DNA of 64,000 nucleotides from Afifella pfennigii DSM 17143 (GTDB lineage Bacteria > Pseudomonadota > Alphaproteobacteria > Rhizobiales > Afifellaceae). The stretch's first letter is position 1. Each line of letters starts with the position of its first letter. Under the pieces are notes generated by a model. The model was given only the letters and a program-made list of their open reading frames with translations, did not search any database and had not been told where the DNA came from. This document shows, piece after piece, positions 12,208 to 23,847 of this stretch. The position numbers and the translations under genes are program-made. The stretch lies in NCBI RefSeq assembly GCF_000688515.1, contig NZ_JHZK01000006.1, positions 1-64,000 of the forward strand, written 5' to 3'.

Positions 12208-12672
12208 ATGGGCGACCGAATCCGCGATGAAGTCAATGACGGCCTGAAGGAGGCCATCAAGCAGCGCGATCGCGTGCGCACGGCGACGCTGCGCCTGATC
12301 AACGCCGCCATCAAGGATCGCGACATCGAGGCGCGCACCAAGGGCCAGGACGGCGTCTGCGACGAGGAGATCATGGGCATCCTCGCCAAGATGATCCGCC
12401 AGCGCGAGGAATCCTCGCAAATCTACGAGGAGAACGGCCGCCTGGAGATGGCCGAGCAGGAGCGCGAGGAAATCGAGATCATCCGCTCCTTCCTGCCCCG
12501 CCAGATGGGCGAGGAGGAGATCGAGGGCGCGTGCCGCGAGGTCGTCGCCGAGGTCGGAGCGCAGGGGCTGCGCGACATGGGCAAATGCATGGGCACCTTG
12601 AAGGAGCGCTATGCCGGGCGCATGGATTTCGGCCAGGCCAGCACCAAGATCAAGGAAATGCTGACCCGCTAG
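12208..12672 (+). CDS. yqeY: GatB/YqeY domain protein
   Basis: 154 aa, the standard length of YqeY. It is helical and lysine/glutamate rich, with the family signatures LKEAIKQRDRVRTATLRLI at the N-terminus, REEIEIIRSFLPRQM in the middle and MGTLKERYAGRMDFGQAS near the end. YqeY resembles the tRNA-binding tail of the GatB amidotransferase subunit, but its own role is unsettled. It begins with a GAGGAG site and sits upstream of dnaG and rpoD in the order typical of alphaproteobacteria. Confidence 0.93.
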   Translation: MGDRIRDEVNDGLKEAIKQRDRVRTATLRLINAAIKDRDIEARTKGQDGVCDEEIMGILAKMIRQREESSQIYEENGRLEMAEQEREEIEIIRSFLPRQMGEEEIEGACREVVAEVGAQGLRDMGKCMGTLKERYAGRMDFGQASTKIKEMLTR

Positions 12673-12784
12673 CGCTCCCCCTCGCGCCGGTTCGCGGGCC
12701 GCGCCGGCTGTGGGCAGAGGTGGAGAGCGGGGGAGCGCGAGCATCGTGGATGCTTTCGCGCCAGCGCCTGTGCTAGGGAGTGCT

Positions 12785-14743
12785 ATGCGTTTTCCGCCAT
12801 CCTTTCTGGACGCCATCCGGGCGCGCATCCCCATCGCCGATATCGTCGGGCGGCGCGTTTCCTGGGACAAGCGCAAGTCGCAGCCTGCGCGCGGCGATTA
12901 TTGGGCCTGCTGTCCCTTCCATGGCGAGAAGACGCCTTCCTTCCACGCCGACAATCGTCGCGGCCGCTACCATTGCTTCGGCTGCGGCGCCTCCGGCGAC
13001 CATTTCACCTTCCTCACGGAATTGGAGGGGATGAGCTTTCCCGAGGCGGTCAAGGATCTTGCCGAGACCGCCGGTCTGCCGCTGCCCGATCCCGACCCGC
13101 GCGAGGAGGCGCGCGCCGCCCGCCGCACCAGCCTTGTGGAGGTGATGGAAAAGGCGGCCGCCTTCTTCCAGGCCGAGCTCGCCAGGCCGCAAGGGGCGCG
13201 GGCGCGCGCCTATCTGCGCGAGCGCGGCCTCAGCCCCCAGACGGTGACGCGCTTTGGTCTCGGCTATGCCCCGGCCTCGCGCAACGCGCTCAAGAACCAC
13301 CTCGCCGAAGCCGGCATCGGCCCGCAGGAGATGGCCGAGACCGGCCTCCTCGTCGCCGGCGAGGACGTGCCGGTAAGCTACGACCGCTTCCGCGACCGGC
13401 TGATCTTTCCCATTCTGGATTTCCGCGGAAAGGTCATCGCCTTCGGCGGCCGGGCGCTCGCCCCGGACGCGCAGCCGAAATATCTCAACTCGCCGGAAAC
13501 GCCGCTGTTTTCCAAAAGCCGCGTCCTCTTCAACGGCCAGGTGGCGCGCGCCGCTGCCGCAAAGGGCGGGCGGCTTCTTGTCGTGGAAGGCTATATGGAC
13601 GCCATCGCCTGCGTCGCGGCGGGCTTTGAGGCGACCCTCGCCCCGCTCGGCACGGCGCTGACGGAAGAGCAGTTGCATCTTCTCTGGCAGATGGGCGACG
13701 AGCCCATCCTCTGTTTCGACGGCGACGAGGCCGGCCTGAAGGCGGCCGACCGGGCGATCGACCTTGCCCTTGCGCACCTGAAGCCGGGCAGGAGCCTTGC
13801 CTTCGCCCTCCTGCCGCAGGGCCAGGATCCGGACGATGTCATCCGCGAGGCTGGGGCGGAAGGTTTCGCCGCCGTCTTGGAGGCGGCGAGCCCGCTTGCG
13901 GAGATGCTCTGGCGCCGTGAGATGACGCGCGCGCCCCTGGACACGCCGGAACGTCTGGCGGGCGCGGAGCGGGCGCTCAAAGAGGCGGTGGGGCGGATCG
14001 GCGATGCGGATGTGCGCCGCCATTACGACGAGCTTTACCGCGACCGGCTTTTCGAGCGGCGCCGGCAGAAGCGGAGCGCGCCGGCCGCGCCTTTTCGCGG
14101 CGCGCCCTCGCGCGGCGGTGGCCGCGTGCCTGCGAAGGGGCGGGCAGGGGGCTTTGGCGCCGGGCCGGATTGGGGCGAGGCCTCGCCGTCGCTCCTGTCG
14201 ACGGCCTTGGTGCGGGCGGCCGGGCGCTCCGGCGCGGCCATCACGCTCGCCGACGCCATCCTCCTCGGCGCCCTGGTCTTCCATCCTGAACTGGCAGCGG
14301 AGCGGCTGGAAAGGCTCGGCGAGATCGATTTCGCCGATACCGCTTTGGCCGAGCTTGCCGCCGCGCTGTCCTTCGAAATCTCGCACGAGCCCGACCTTGC
14401 CGGCGAGGCGCTGGCCGCGCGGCTCGCCGCCCGCCGTCCGGCCTTGCCCATCGCCGCTTTGCGCGAGAAACTGGCCACGGCGGGGCTCCTCGACCTCTTG
14501 CCGGGCGGGAGCGGGGAGAGGGCCGCGGCGATCTGGGATGACGCACACCTCTTGCGTCGCCGCACGACAACTCTATCTAACGCTCGCCGGGCTGCCGCAC
14601 GCGATCTTGCCGAGGAAGTGGTCGAAGGCGGTCTTACCCGACTGAAGGATATCCAAGAGGAAGACCTGCGGCTGCGCCATCGTGTTTTGGAAGAAGACCG
14701 GACTGAGGCAGTCCTTTTACACCCCTTCAAGGCTCGCTCTTAA
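12785..14743 (+). CDS. dnaG: DNA primase
   Basis: 652 aa. It makes RNA primers at the replication fork with DnaB helicase. The N-terminal CHC2 zinc-binding domain is intact (CCPFHGEKTPSF, then YHCFGCGASGD, about residues 42-72). A RepA-type/TOPRIM core follows, with VVEGYMDAIA and the metal-binding CFDGDEAGLKAADRA. A helicase-interaction tail completes it. A Gly/Arg-rich linker at about 435-460 (RGAPSRGGGRVPAKGRAGG) precedes the tail. The start at MRFPPSFLD matches the family and has a GGGAG site; an upstream in-frame ATG at 12710 would give a non-conserved extension. Confidence 0.97.
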   Translation: MRFPPSFLDAIRARIPIADIVGRRVSWDKRKSQPARGDYWACCPFHGEKTPSFHADNRRGRYHCFGCGASGDHFTFLTELEGMSFPEAVKDLAETAGLPLPDPDPREEARAARRTSLVEVMEKAAAFFQAELARPQGARARAYLRERGLSPQTVTRFGLGYAPASRNALKNHLAEAGIGPQEMAETGLLVAGEDVPVSYDRFRDRLIFPILDFRGKVIAFGGRALAPDAQPKYLNSPETPLFSKSRVLFNGQVARAAAAKGGRLLVVEGYMDAIACVAAGFEATLAPLGTALTEEQLHLLWQMGDEPILCFDGDEAGLKAADRAIDLALAHLKPGRSLAFALLPQGQDPDDVIREAGAEGFAAVLEAASPLAEMLWRREMTRAPLDTPERLAGAERALKEAVGRIGDADVRRHYDELYRDRLFERRRQKRSAPAAPFRGAPSRGGGRVPAKGRAGGFGAGPDWGEASPSLLSTALVRAAGRSGAAITLADAILLGALVFHPELAAERLERLGEIDFADTALAELAAALSFEISHEPDLAGEALAARLAARRPALPIAALREKLATAGLLDLLPGGSGERAAAIWDDAHLLRRRTTTLSNARRAAARDLAEEVVEGGLTRLKDIQEEDLRLRHRVLEEDRTEAVLLHPFKARS

Positions 14744-14905
14744 GAAGCGCGCAGTCCCGCCGGCGCGAAAGGCTGAGAAATTTCAAATTGCCGCTTCTGC
14801 GTCCTATGGTTAAGTGGCGCTTTACGGTGAAGGCATAGATTGGAACACGACCGCGACACGGATAGCATGGGCGATCGGGCGTCGCGCGGCCGAGACGACG
14901 GATCA

Positions 14906-16900
<1,995 letters not shown>

Positions 16901-16924
16901 GGCGCCCGACGCGAAAGCAAAAAA

Positions 16925-16955
16925 AAGCCCGGCCGATGCGCCGGGCTTTTTCGTC
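16925..16955 (+). terminator. Rho-independent terminator after rpoD
   Basis: AAGCCCGGC and GCCGGGCTTTTT form a GC-rich stem with a short loop and a T-run, about 25 bases after the rpoD stop. An A-run on the other side could make it partly bidirectional. Confidence 0.88.
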
Positions 16956-17000
16956 TCGGAAGGTTTTCTCGCCTGCTGGCGAGGGAGGAGGGGACGCGCC

Positions 17001-17732
17001 CTATTCCCCGATCTCCCAGACCATGTTCACCTGAACGTTCACGCTCACCTCGCCCGCTTCCATCGGCACGGCGCCGCCGGCCGCCTCCGCGCGCGCCATC
17101 GACATCATCTGCGGCTGCGGTCGCCCAAAGCTCTGCTCGCTGATGGAAAGGATCGGCCCGAGGGCGACGCCGGCCGCTTCCGCCAGTTCCTTGGCGCGGG
17201 CGCTGGCGTCTTCCACCGCGTTCTTGCGCGCCTCGGCTTGAAGCGGCCTGGCGTCGTCGAGCGTGAAAGTGAGCCCCTCGATGCGGTTGGAGCCGAGCTT
17301 CACCACCTCGTCGAGCCGCGCCCCGGCGCTCTGAAGCTCGCGGATGCGGACCGTCAAGAGGTTCTCCACCCGGTAGCCGGTGATCTCCGGCGCGCTCGGC
17401 TGCGCATTCGGCTGCGGGCGCTCGTTGGCGTAGACCGGGCGGATGGAAAAGCCGGAGGTTTGCAGATCGCGTTCGGCGATACCGGCGGCCTTCAGGGCTT
17501 CCGTCACCTTCGCCATCGCTTCCGAATTGGCCTGTAACGCCGCCTCCGCGCTTTCAGCCTCCTCCACGACGCCGATCCGCACCACCGCCATGTCCGGCGC
17601 GCCGGAAGCCTCGCCCGTCCCGGTGACGGAGATGCTGGGGCGCGGCTTTTGCGCCTCCTGTGCCAGCGCCGGCGCGGCAAAAAGCGCGGCCAGGGCGAGT
17701 GCGTAAGGGGCGAGATGGCGGGCTGCCGGCAT
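17001..17732 (-). CDS. Periplasmic SIMPL-domain (DUF541) protein
   Basis: 243 aa with a Sec signal peptide (residues 1-24, ending PALAQ). The SIMPL/DUF541 domain fills the rest: ISVTGTGEASGAPDMAVVRI at the start, LQTSGFSIRPVY in the middle, and a long helix ARKNAVEDASARAKELAEAA before the C-terminal strands. Family members (for example E. coli YggE) are linked to oxidative-stress protection and form ring-shaped assemblies in some species, but no enzymatic activity is established. It appears to be a single-gene unit. Confidence 0.9.
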   Translation of the reverse strand: MPAARHLAPYALALAALFAAPALAQEAQKPRPSISVTGTGEASGAPDMAVVRIGVVEEAESAEAALQANSEAMAKVTEALKAAGIAERDLQTSGFSIRPVYANERPQPNAQPSAPEITGYRVENLLTVRIRELQSAGARLDEVVKLGSNRIEGLTFTLDDARPLQAEARKNAVEDASARAKELAEAAGVALGPILSISEQSFGRPQPQMMSMARAEAAGGAVPMEAGEVSVNVQVNMVWEIGE

Positions 17733-18011
17733 GGCGGTTCTCCTGTTTTACCGAAGGAAGCGTGCCGATGGCGGGCGAATGCGGCGCTTTTGCGGGCCGC
17801 GCTCTCCAGGAGGGCAATGGCATGGGGCGGTCGCGGCATGGGACGCCATCCCTCATCTTTCCGGCGGGGGAGGGGAACGGAACCGGCCATCGGCCGGCAA
17901 ACGCGATGGCCTTTCTTGCCGACGAGGTGGCGAGCGGATGCGAGCCGGCTGAGGCGGTTGGAGCCAAGCGCCGCTTGCCCGCGCCGTGGCGATGGCTTAC
18001 CTCCGCCATAA

Positions 18012-18088
18012 GGGTCCGTAGCTCAATTGGTTAGAGCCGGCGGCTCATAACCGCTTGGTTGCAGGTTCGAGTCCTGCCGGACCCACCA
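18012..18088 (+). tRNA. tRNA with CAT anticodon (annotated Met; may be tRNA-Ile2)
   Basis: A 77-base cloverleaf: acceptor GGGTCCG pairs CGGACCC, with discriminator A and encoded CCA. The D-arm is GCTC/GAGC. The anticodon arm has loop CTCATAA, giving anticodon CAT. The T-arm GCAGG/CCTGC encloses the GTTCGAG-type loop. The anticodon stem and variable loop (GGCGG-CTCATAA-CCGCT, then TGGTTG) look more like the lysidine-modified tRNA-Ile2 that reads AUA than elongator tRNA-Met, so the amino-acid identity is left open. Confidence 0.95.
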
Positions 18089-18137
18089 CGAAACATCCGG
18101 GGCGAGAACATCCGGAGCATGAAGGGTGGTAAGCGGC

Positions 18138-19358
18138 ATGAGCGTGAGCGAGGCGCAGAAGCTAGATAATGTGACGGCAAAGCCGGCCTTCGACTGGTCC
18201 GATCCCTTCCTGCTTGGCGAGGAGCTTGGCGAGGAGGAGCGGCTGATCGCGGCGAGCGCGCATGATTATGCGCAGGAGCAGCTTCTGCCGCGCGTTCTGG
18301 AGGCCTATGCGAGCGAGAAGACCGACCCCGATATCTTCCGCGAGATGGGCGCCCTCGGCCTTCTCGGCCTCACTTTGCCGGAGAAGTATGGCTGCGCCGG
18401 CGCCTCCTATGTCGCCTACGGTCTCGTCGCGCGCGAGGTGGAGCGGGTCGATTCCGGCTACCGCTCCATGATGAGCGTGCAGTCCTCTTTGGTGATGCAT
18501 CCGATCTACGCCTATGGCGATGAGGCGCAGCGCCAAAAATACCTGCCGGGGCTGGCGAGCGGCGAGCTCATCGGCTGCTTCGGCCTGACGGAGCCCGATG
18601 CCGGCTCCGATCCGGCCGGCATGAAGACGCGGGCTGAGAAGGTGGCGGACGGCTACCGCCTCACCGGCACCAAGACCTGGATATCCAATGCTCCGATCGC
18701 CGATGTCTTCGTCGTCTGGGCGAAGTCGGAGGCCGATGAGGGGGCGATCCGCGGCTTCGTCCTGGAGAAGGGCATGAAGGGTCTTTCGGCCCCGAAGATC
18801 GGCGGCAAGCTCTCCTTGCGCGCCTCCGTCACCGGCGAGGTGGTGATGGACGGGGTGGTGGTGCCGCAAGAGGCGCTGTTGCCGAACGTTTCCGGCCTCA
18901 AGGGCCCCTTTGGCTGCCTCAACCGGGCGCGCTACGGCATCGCCTGGGGCGCCATGGGCGCGGCGGAGGATTGCTGGCACCGGGCGCGCAGCTACGCGCT
19001 GGAGCGCAAGCAGTTCGGCAGGCCGCTCGCCGCCACCCAACTGGTGCAGAAGAAGCTCGCCGACATGCAGACGGAGATCGCGCTCGGCCTGCAGGCGGCG
19101 CTGAGGGTCGGCCGGCTTTTCGACGCAGGCAAGATGGCGCCAGAGATGATTTCCCTCATCAAGCGCAACAATTGCGGCAAGGCGCTCCATATCGCCCGGC
19201 AGGCGCGCGACATCCATGGCGGCAACGGCATCCAGGAGGAATACCATGTCATGCGCCATGCCCAGAACCTTGAGACGGTGAACACCTATGAGGGCACGCA
19301 CGACATCCACGCGCTGATCCTCGGCCGAGCCCAGACCGGCATCCAGGCCTTCTTCTGA
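18138..19358 (+). CDS. gcdH: Glutaryl-CoA dehydrogenase
   Basis: 406 aa. An acyl-CoA dehydrogenase-fold flavoenzyme that oxidatively decarboxylates glutaryl-CoA to crotonyl-CoA in lysine/tryptophan breakdown. FAD and substrate motifs seen are [30 protein letters not shown] and [10 protein letters not shown]. The catalytic-base segment [17 protein letters not shown] is characteristic of the glutaryl-CoA dehydrogenase branch. ATG at 18138 was chosen over GTG at 18126. The next gene is a CaiB-type CoA-transferase, the usual partner that activates glutarate. It begins shortly after the tRNA. Confidence 0.92.
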   Translation: MSVSEAQKLDNVTAKPAFDWSDPFLLGEELGEEERLIAASAHDYAQEQLLPRVLEAYASEKTDPDIFREMGALGLLGLTLPEKYGCAGASYVAYGLVAREVERVDSGYRSMMSVQSSLVMHPIYAYGDEAQRQKYLPGLASGELIGCFGLTEPDAGSDPAGMKTRAEKVADGYRLTGTKTWISNAPIADVFVVWAKSEADEGAIRGFVLEKGMKGLSAPKIGGKLSLRASVTGEVVMDGVVVPQEALLPNVSGLKGPFGCLNRARYGIAWGAMGAAEDCWHRARSYALERKQFGRPLAATQLVQKKLADMQTEIALGLQAALRVGRLFDAGKMAPEMISLIKRNNCGKALHIARQARDIHGGNGIQEEYHVMRHAQNLETVNTYEGTHDIHALILGRAQTGIQAFF

Positions 19359-19377
19359 GCCGCGCGGGGAAACGAAG

Positions 19378-20553
19378 ATGAGCGACAAGCCGCTGGCCGG
19401 CATCCGCGTGGTGGAGCTGGCGCGCATCCTCGCCGGCCCCTGGGCGGGACAGGTGATGGCCGATCTCGGCGCCGACGTCGTCAAGGTCGAGGAGCCGAGG
19501 CGCGGCGACGACACCAGAAGCTGGGGCCCGCCCTTCGTCGCCGGCCCGGACGGCGAGGAGATCGGCGCCGCCTATTTCCATGCCTGCAACCGCGGCAAGC
19601 GCTCCATTGGCGTCGACATCGCCAGCGAGGAAGGTCAGCGGATTGTCCGCCGGCTGTGCGCGCGCTCCGACGTCCTCATCGAGAATTTCAAGCTGGGGGG
19701 CTTGAGGAAATACGGCCTCGACGCCGCCACCCTGCGCCGCGACTTTCCGCATCTCATCGTCTGTTCCGTCACCGGTTTCGGCCAGAGCGGCCCCTATGCG
19801 CCGCGGGCGGGCTACGACGTCATGATCCAGGGCATGTCGGGCGTCATGTCCCTGACCGGCGAGCCCGGCGGCGAGCCGATGAAGATGGGCGTTGCCTTCG
19901 CCGACATCTTCACCGGGCTCTATGCCGTCATCGCCATCGAGGCGGCCCTGCGCGAGCGCGAGCGCACGGGCGAGGGCACCCATATCGACATGGCGCTTCT
20001 CGACGCGATGGTCGGCGTCATGGCCAACCAGGCGATGAACTATCTCGTCTCCGGCAGCGCCCCGGCGCGCTGGGGCAACGCCCATCCCAATATCGTGCCC
20101 TATCAGGTCTTCGCCGCCAGCGACGGCCACCTCATTCTGGCCGTCGGCAACGACCGCCAGTTCGGCGGCCTCTGCCGCATTCTCGGCGCGGAGGCATGGG
20201 CCGACGATCCGCGCTTTGCCGGCAATGCCGCGCGCGTTGCCAACCGCGAGGCGCTGGTGGCGCTGTTGGCGGAAAGGATTTCCGGCTGGCAGAAGAACGC
20301 GCTCTTAAAGCGGCTTCAGGAGGACGCCATTCCGGCCGGGCCGATCAACACCTTGCCGGAGGTCTTCGCCGACCCGCAGGTCAAGGCGCGCGGCATGGCC
20401 ATTGAGGCGGACGGTGTGCCCGGCCTCAGGACGCCCATCCTCTTCGACGGCGCGCCGGCCAGCTCCGGCAGGCGCTCGCCGCGCCTTGGCGAGCACACCG
20501 AGGAGATCTTGCGCGAGCTTGAGGAGGAAAAGCCGGTCAAGGCGGCCGGCTGA
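19378..20553 (+). CDS. CaiB/BaiF family CoA-transferase (probable glutarate CoA-transferase)
   Basis: 391 aa, class III CoA-transferase. The N-terminus LAGIRVVELARILAGPWAGQ and the segment GADVVKVEEPRRGDD are family hallmarks. The catalytic aspartate is in HIDMALLDAMVG (about residue 203), after VMIQGMSGVMSLTGEP. It begins 19 bases after gcdH, so the pair is very likely an operon. By that context it probably moves CoA from succinyl-CoA to glutarate. The exact substrate cannot be read from the sequence. It is the last core gene before the photosynthesis cluster. Confidence 0.88.
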   Translation: MSDKPLAGIRVVELARILAGPWAGQVMADLGADVVKVEEPRRGDDTRSWGPPFVAGPDGEEIGAAYFHACNRGKRSIGVDIASEEGQRIVRRLCARSDVLIENFKLGGLRKYGLDAATLRRDFPHLIVCSVTGFGQSGPYAPRAGYDVMIQGMSGVMSLTGEPGGEPMKMGVAFADIFTGLYAVIAIEAALRERERTGEGTHIDMALLDAMVGVMANQAMNYLVSGSAPARWGNAHPNIVPYQVFAASDGHLILAVGNDRQFGGLCRILGAEAWADDPRFAGNAARVANREALVALLAERISGWQKNALLKRLQEDAIPAGPINTLPEVFADPQVKARGMAIEADGVPGLRTPILFDGAPASSGRRSPRLGEHTEEILRELEEEKPVKAAG

Positions 20554-20877
20554 GGCCATGCCGCTGCCGGGTGAGCGCTTGATTTGCCTGCGAATTTTCC
20601 GCACAGGCGCGTCGAAACCCTGGACGCGATCAAAGAAAGGGTGCACTTCAAGAGGCTCCGGCGACCCTCTTGCAGGCCGGCGACGGCAGGCGGGGGGATC
20701 CGCTGCAATCTTGGGGACGAGCCCTCACCCGACAGCTTTCCTTTTGAAGACGATCTCGTTCATGTACATCGCCAAGCGCGCCCGGAAAGGTTCTCCTCAT
20801 CTCCGCGCGCTTGCCGGTGGGGGCGGGCAGGGCGTCCGCACCGCATTTCTCGACAGACGAAGCCTCAAGGTCTGATC
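20554..20877. other. Intergenic boundary between core genome and photosynthesis cluster
   Basis: This 324-base stretch lies between the CoA-transferase stop and bchI. It should contain the bchIDO promoter, but I find no TGT-N12-ACA PpsR box, no convincing -35/-10 pair, no terminator with a T-run, and no credible gene. Short open frames across it lack good ribosome sites and family resemblance. The bchI ribosome site is a modest AAGG about seven bases before its ATG. Confidence 0.6.
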
Positions 20878-21903
20878 ATGGCGCAGCCATTTCCCTTCTC
20901 CGCGATCGTCGGCCAGGACGAGATGAAGACGGCCCTTCTTCTGGCGGCGATCGACCCGTCCATCGGCGGCGTCCTCGTCTTCGGCGACCGTGGCACCGGC
21001 AAATCGACCGCCGTGCGCGCGCTCGCCGCGCTTCTGCCCAAGATGCGGGTGGTCGTCGGCTGCCATTACGGCTGCGATCCCAACGTGCCGCGGGCTTTTT
21101 GCGACGCCTGTCGCGAGCACGCCGCCAAGGGCGACATGAAGAGCCGGATGATGCCGGTTCCCGTCATCGACCTGCCGCTCGGCGCCACGGAGGACCGCGT
21201 CGTCGGCGCGCTCGACCTGGAGCTGGCGCTGACGCGCGGCGAGAAGGCTTTCGAGCCCGGGCTTCTGGCCAGGGCCCATCGCGGCTTTCTCTACATCGAC
21301 GAGGTGAACTTGTTGGAGGATCATCTCGTCGATCTTCTCCTCGACGTCGCCGCCTCCGGCGAGAACGTGGTGGAGCGCGAGGGCCTCAGCGTGCGCCATC
21401 CGGCGCGCTTCGTCCTCGTCGGCAGCGGCAACCCGGAAGAGGGCGAGTTGCGCCCGCAGCTTCTCGATCGTTTCGGCCTCTCCGTGGAGGTGAAGACGCC
21501 GGAGGATTTGCCCACCCGCATCGACGTGGTGCGCCGGCGCGACATCTACGAGCGCGACCCGGCCGCCTTCGTGGAGAAGTGGAAGCGCAAGGACGGCCAG
21601 CTTCGCCGCAAGATCACCGCCGCCAAGGAGCGCCTGCCGCAAGTGGAAGTTTCCGACAAGGCGCTGGAGCGGGCGGCCGAACTGTGCATCGCGCTCGGCA
21701 CTGACGGGCTGCGCGGCGAGCTGACCTTGATGCGCGCCGCCCGCGCGCTCGCCGCCTTCGAGGGCGAGGACGCGGTGAGCGATATGCATCTGCGCCGCAT
21801 CGCCCCGCCGGCTCTGCGCCATCGCTTGCGCCGCAACGTTCTCGACGATGCCGGCTCCGGCGTGCGCGTCGACCGCGCCCTGGAGGAGATTTTCGGCGCC
21901 TGA
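20878..21903 (+). CDS. bchI: Magnesium chelatase subunit I
   Basis: 341 aa AAA+ ATPase. With BchD it forms the hexameric motor that drives BchH to insert Mg2+ into protoporphyrin IX. Walker A is GDRGTGKST at residues 36-44, Walker B is in [16 protein letters not shown], and sensor/arginine-finger motifs are in [20 protein letters not shown]. The cysteine-bearing insertion [14 protein letters not shown] is typical of BchI. It is the first gene of the plus-strand bchI-D-O run, with 46 bases to bchD. Confidence 0.97.
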   Translation: MAQPFPFSAIVGQDEMKTALLLAAIDPSIGGVLVFGDRGTGKSTAVRALAALLPKMRVVVGCHYGCDPNVPRAFCDACREHAAKGDMKSRMMPVPVIDLPLGATEDRVVGALDLELALTRGEKAFEPGLLARAHRGFLYIDEVNLLEDHLVDLLLDVAASGENVVEREGLSVRHPARFVLVGSGNPEEGELRPQLLDRFGLSVEVKTPEDLPTRIDVVRRRDIYERDPAAFVEKWKRKDGQLRRKITAAKERLPQVEVSDKALERAAELCIALGTDGLRGELTLMRAARALAAFEGEDAVSDMHLRRIAPPALRHRLRRNVLDDAGSGVRVDRALEEIFGA

Positions 21904-21949
21904 GGCCGGTAGGCCGCAGTCCGGTGGGATGGTGGAGGTGAGCTGAACC

Positions 21950-23758
21950 ATGAGCGAGCGGCCGGGCGAGGATGCGGCAAGGGCTGCCTGGGCGGATGCG
22001 GCGCTTTCGGCGGCGCTTCTGGCCGTCGCCCCGGCCGAGCTTGGCGGCGCGGCGCTACGCGGCCTTTCCGGTCCGGCGCGCGAGGCCTGGTTCGATGCCT
22101 TCAAGTCGCTGCTTGGCGACAAGGCGCCGCTTCGGCGCGTTCCCCTTCATGTCACCGACAGCAGGCTTCTCGGCGGCCTCGATCTCACCGCCACGCTCAG
22201 CGCCGGTCGCCCGGTTGCCGAGCGCGGCATTCTCGCCTCGGCCGATGGCGGTCTCCTCGTCCTGGCCATGGCCGAGCGCTTTCCCTCCGGCAAGGCGGCG
22301 CATCTCGTCGCCGCGATGGATGCCGGCGAGGTGGTTCTGGAGCGCGACGGCCTGACCTTGCGCACCCCGACGCGCTTCGGCGTCGTCGCGCTCGATGAGA
22401 GCGTTGGAGAAGACGAGGCCCCGCCGGCGGCGCTGCTCGACCGGCTCGCCTTCCACATCGACCTTTCCGCTCTGTCGCTGCGCCGGCTGGAGCCGCCGCA
22501 AGTGACGCGCGAGGAGGTGCGGGAGGCGGCGGGCCGCTTTGCCGATATCGCCCTTTCCGACAAGGCGCTGGAAGTGCTTTGCGGCACCGCGATGGCGCTC
22601 GGCATCGGCTCCCTGCGCGCGCCCATGTTGGCCGGGCGAGTGGCAAGGGCGCATGCCGCCCTCTGCGGCGAAAGCGAAATCTGCGAAACCGATTTGGCCG
22701 TCGCGGCGCGGCTGGTGCTCGCCCCGCGCGCCACCGTCCTGCCGATGATGGAGGAGGAAGGCGAGGAAGAGCCGCAGCCCGAACAGCCGCCGGACCCGCC
22801 CGAGCCGCAGGAGGAGGGCGAGGAGCGCGACAAGGACGAGGCGAAGGACAAGCCTTTGGAGGATGTCGTCCTCGATGCCGCCAAGGCGGCGATTCCCGCC
22901 GGTCTCCTGGCGGCGCTCGCGGCCGGCATGGAGCGGCGGCGCACAAGCGGGGCGCAGGGCGGCAAGGCCGGGGCGGAGCGCCAGTCGGGCCTGCGCGGAA
23001 GGCCGATAGGCTCGCGCGCCGGCGACCTTAGGGACGGCGTGCGCCTCAATGTGGTGGAGACCTTGCGGGCCGCCGCGCCTTGGCAGCCGCTTCGCCGCTC
23101 CATGGGCGAGAAGGCCGAACGGCCTCGCGTGGAGGTTCGGCGCGACGATTTCCGCATCGCCCGCTACAAGGAACGCTCCGAGACCGTGACGATCTTCGTC
23201 GTCGACGCCTCGGGCTCCGCGGCGCTGCACCGGCTCGCCGAGGCCAAGGGCGCCGTGGAACTGGTGCTGGCCGATTGCTATGTCCGCCGTGACCAGGTGG
23301 CGCTGATTGCCTTTCGCGGGTTTGAGGCGGAAATCATCCTGCCGCCGACGCGCTCGCTGGCCCGCGCCAAGCGCAGCCTCGCCGGCATACCCGGCGGCGG
23401 GGGAACCCCGCTCGCCGCCGCCCTCGACGCCACCGCCGCGCTCTGCGACAGCGTCAAGCGCAAGGGCCAGACGCCGAGCGTCGTGCTTCTGACCGACGGG
23501 CGCGCGAACATCGCCCGCGACGGCGAGCCCGGCCGCGCCAAGGCCGAGGAAGATGCGCTCGCCGCCGCCAGGGCCTTCAAGGCGATGGGCTTCAAGTCGG
23601 TGCTGATCGATACCTCGCCCAAGCCGCAGGAGCGGGCGGCGCGTCTTGCAAGCGAGATGGGCGCGCTTTACCTGCCGCTGCCCTATGCCGACGCGGCCGC
23701 GATGTCGCGCGCCGTGCAGGCGGTGGCGCCAGGGCGCGGCGTGCCGGCGGCGGCTTGA
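21950..23758 (+). CDS. bchD: Magnesium chelatase subunit D
   Basis: 602 aa. The N-terminal AAA-like half is degenerate (no clear Walker A), as usual for BchD. A Pro/Glu-rich acidic linker lies at about 265-310 (EEPQPEQPPDPPEPQEE). The C-terminal von Willebrand A domain carries the MIDAS motif DASGS at about residue 420, with later MIDAS residues in GGGGTPLAAAL and LLTDGRANIARDG. It acts as the scaffold linking BchI to BchH. It lies between bchI and bchO on the same strand. Confidence 0.96.
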   Translation: MSERPGEDAARAAWADAALSAALLAVAPAELGGAALRGLSGPAREAWFDAFKSLLGDKAPLRRVPLHVTDSRLLGGLDLTATLSAGRPVAERGILASADGGLLVLAMAERFPSGKAAHLVAAMDAGEVVLERDGLTLRTPTRFGVVALDESVGEDEAPPAALLDRLAFHIDLSALSLRRLEPPQVTREEVREAAGRFADIALSDKALEVLCGTAMALGIGSLRAPMLAGRVARAHAALCGESEICETDLAVAARLVLAPRATVLPMMEEEGEEEPQPEQPPDPPEPQEEGEERDKDEAKDKPLEDVVLDAAKAAIPAGLLAALAAGMERRRTSGAQGGKAGAERQSGLRGRPIGSRAGDLRDGVRLNVVETLRAAAPWQPLRRSMGEKAERPRVEVRRDDFRIARYKERSETVTIFVVDASGSAALHRLAEAKGAVELVLADCYVRRDQVALIAFRGFEAEIILPPTRSLARAKRSLAGIPGGGGTPLAAALDATAALCDSVKRKGQTPSVVLLTDGRANIARDGEPGRAKAEEDALAAARAFKAMGFKSVLIDTSPKPQERAARLASEMGALYLPLPYADAAAMSRAVQAVAPGRGVPAAA

Positions 23759-23847
23759 GGAAAGCGCCATGAAAGGGCTTGGCCGCCTCGCATTGGATTG
23801 GCACCCTTGGGCCATGGAGCGTCAGGTGGCGGGGCGGTGAAACCTTC

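Noticed and set aside
12773-14548. 591-codon open frame antisense to dnaG
   Set aside because: Shadow of dnaG, with no ribosome site and low-complexity basic composition.
20554-20877. Short open frames before bchI as possible genes
   Set aside because: They run in frame into bchI or its neighbours, lack ribosome sites and resemble nothing known.
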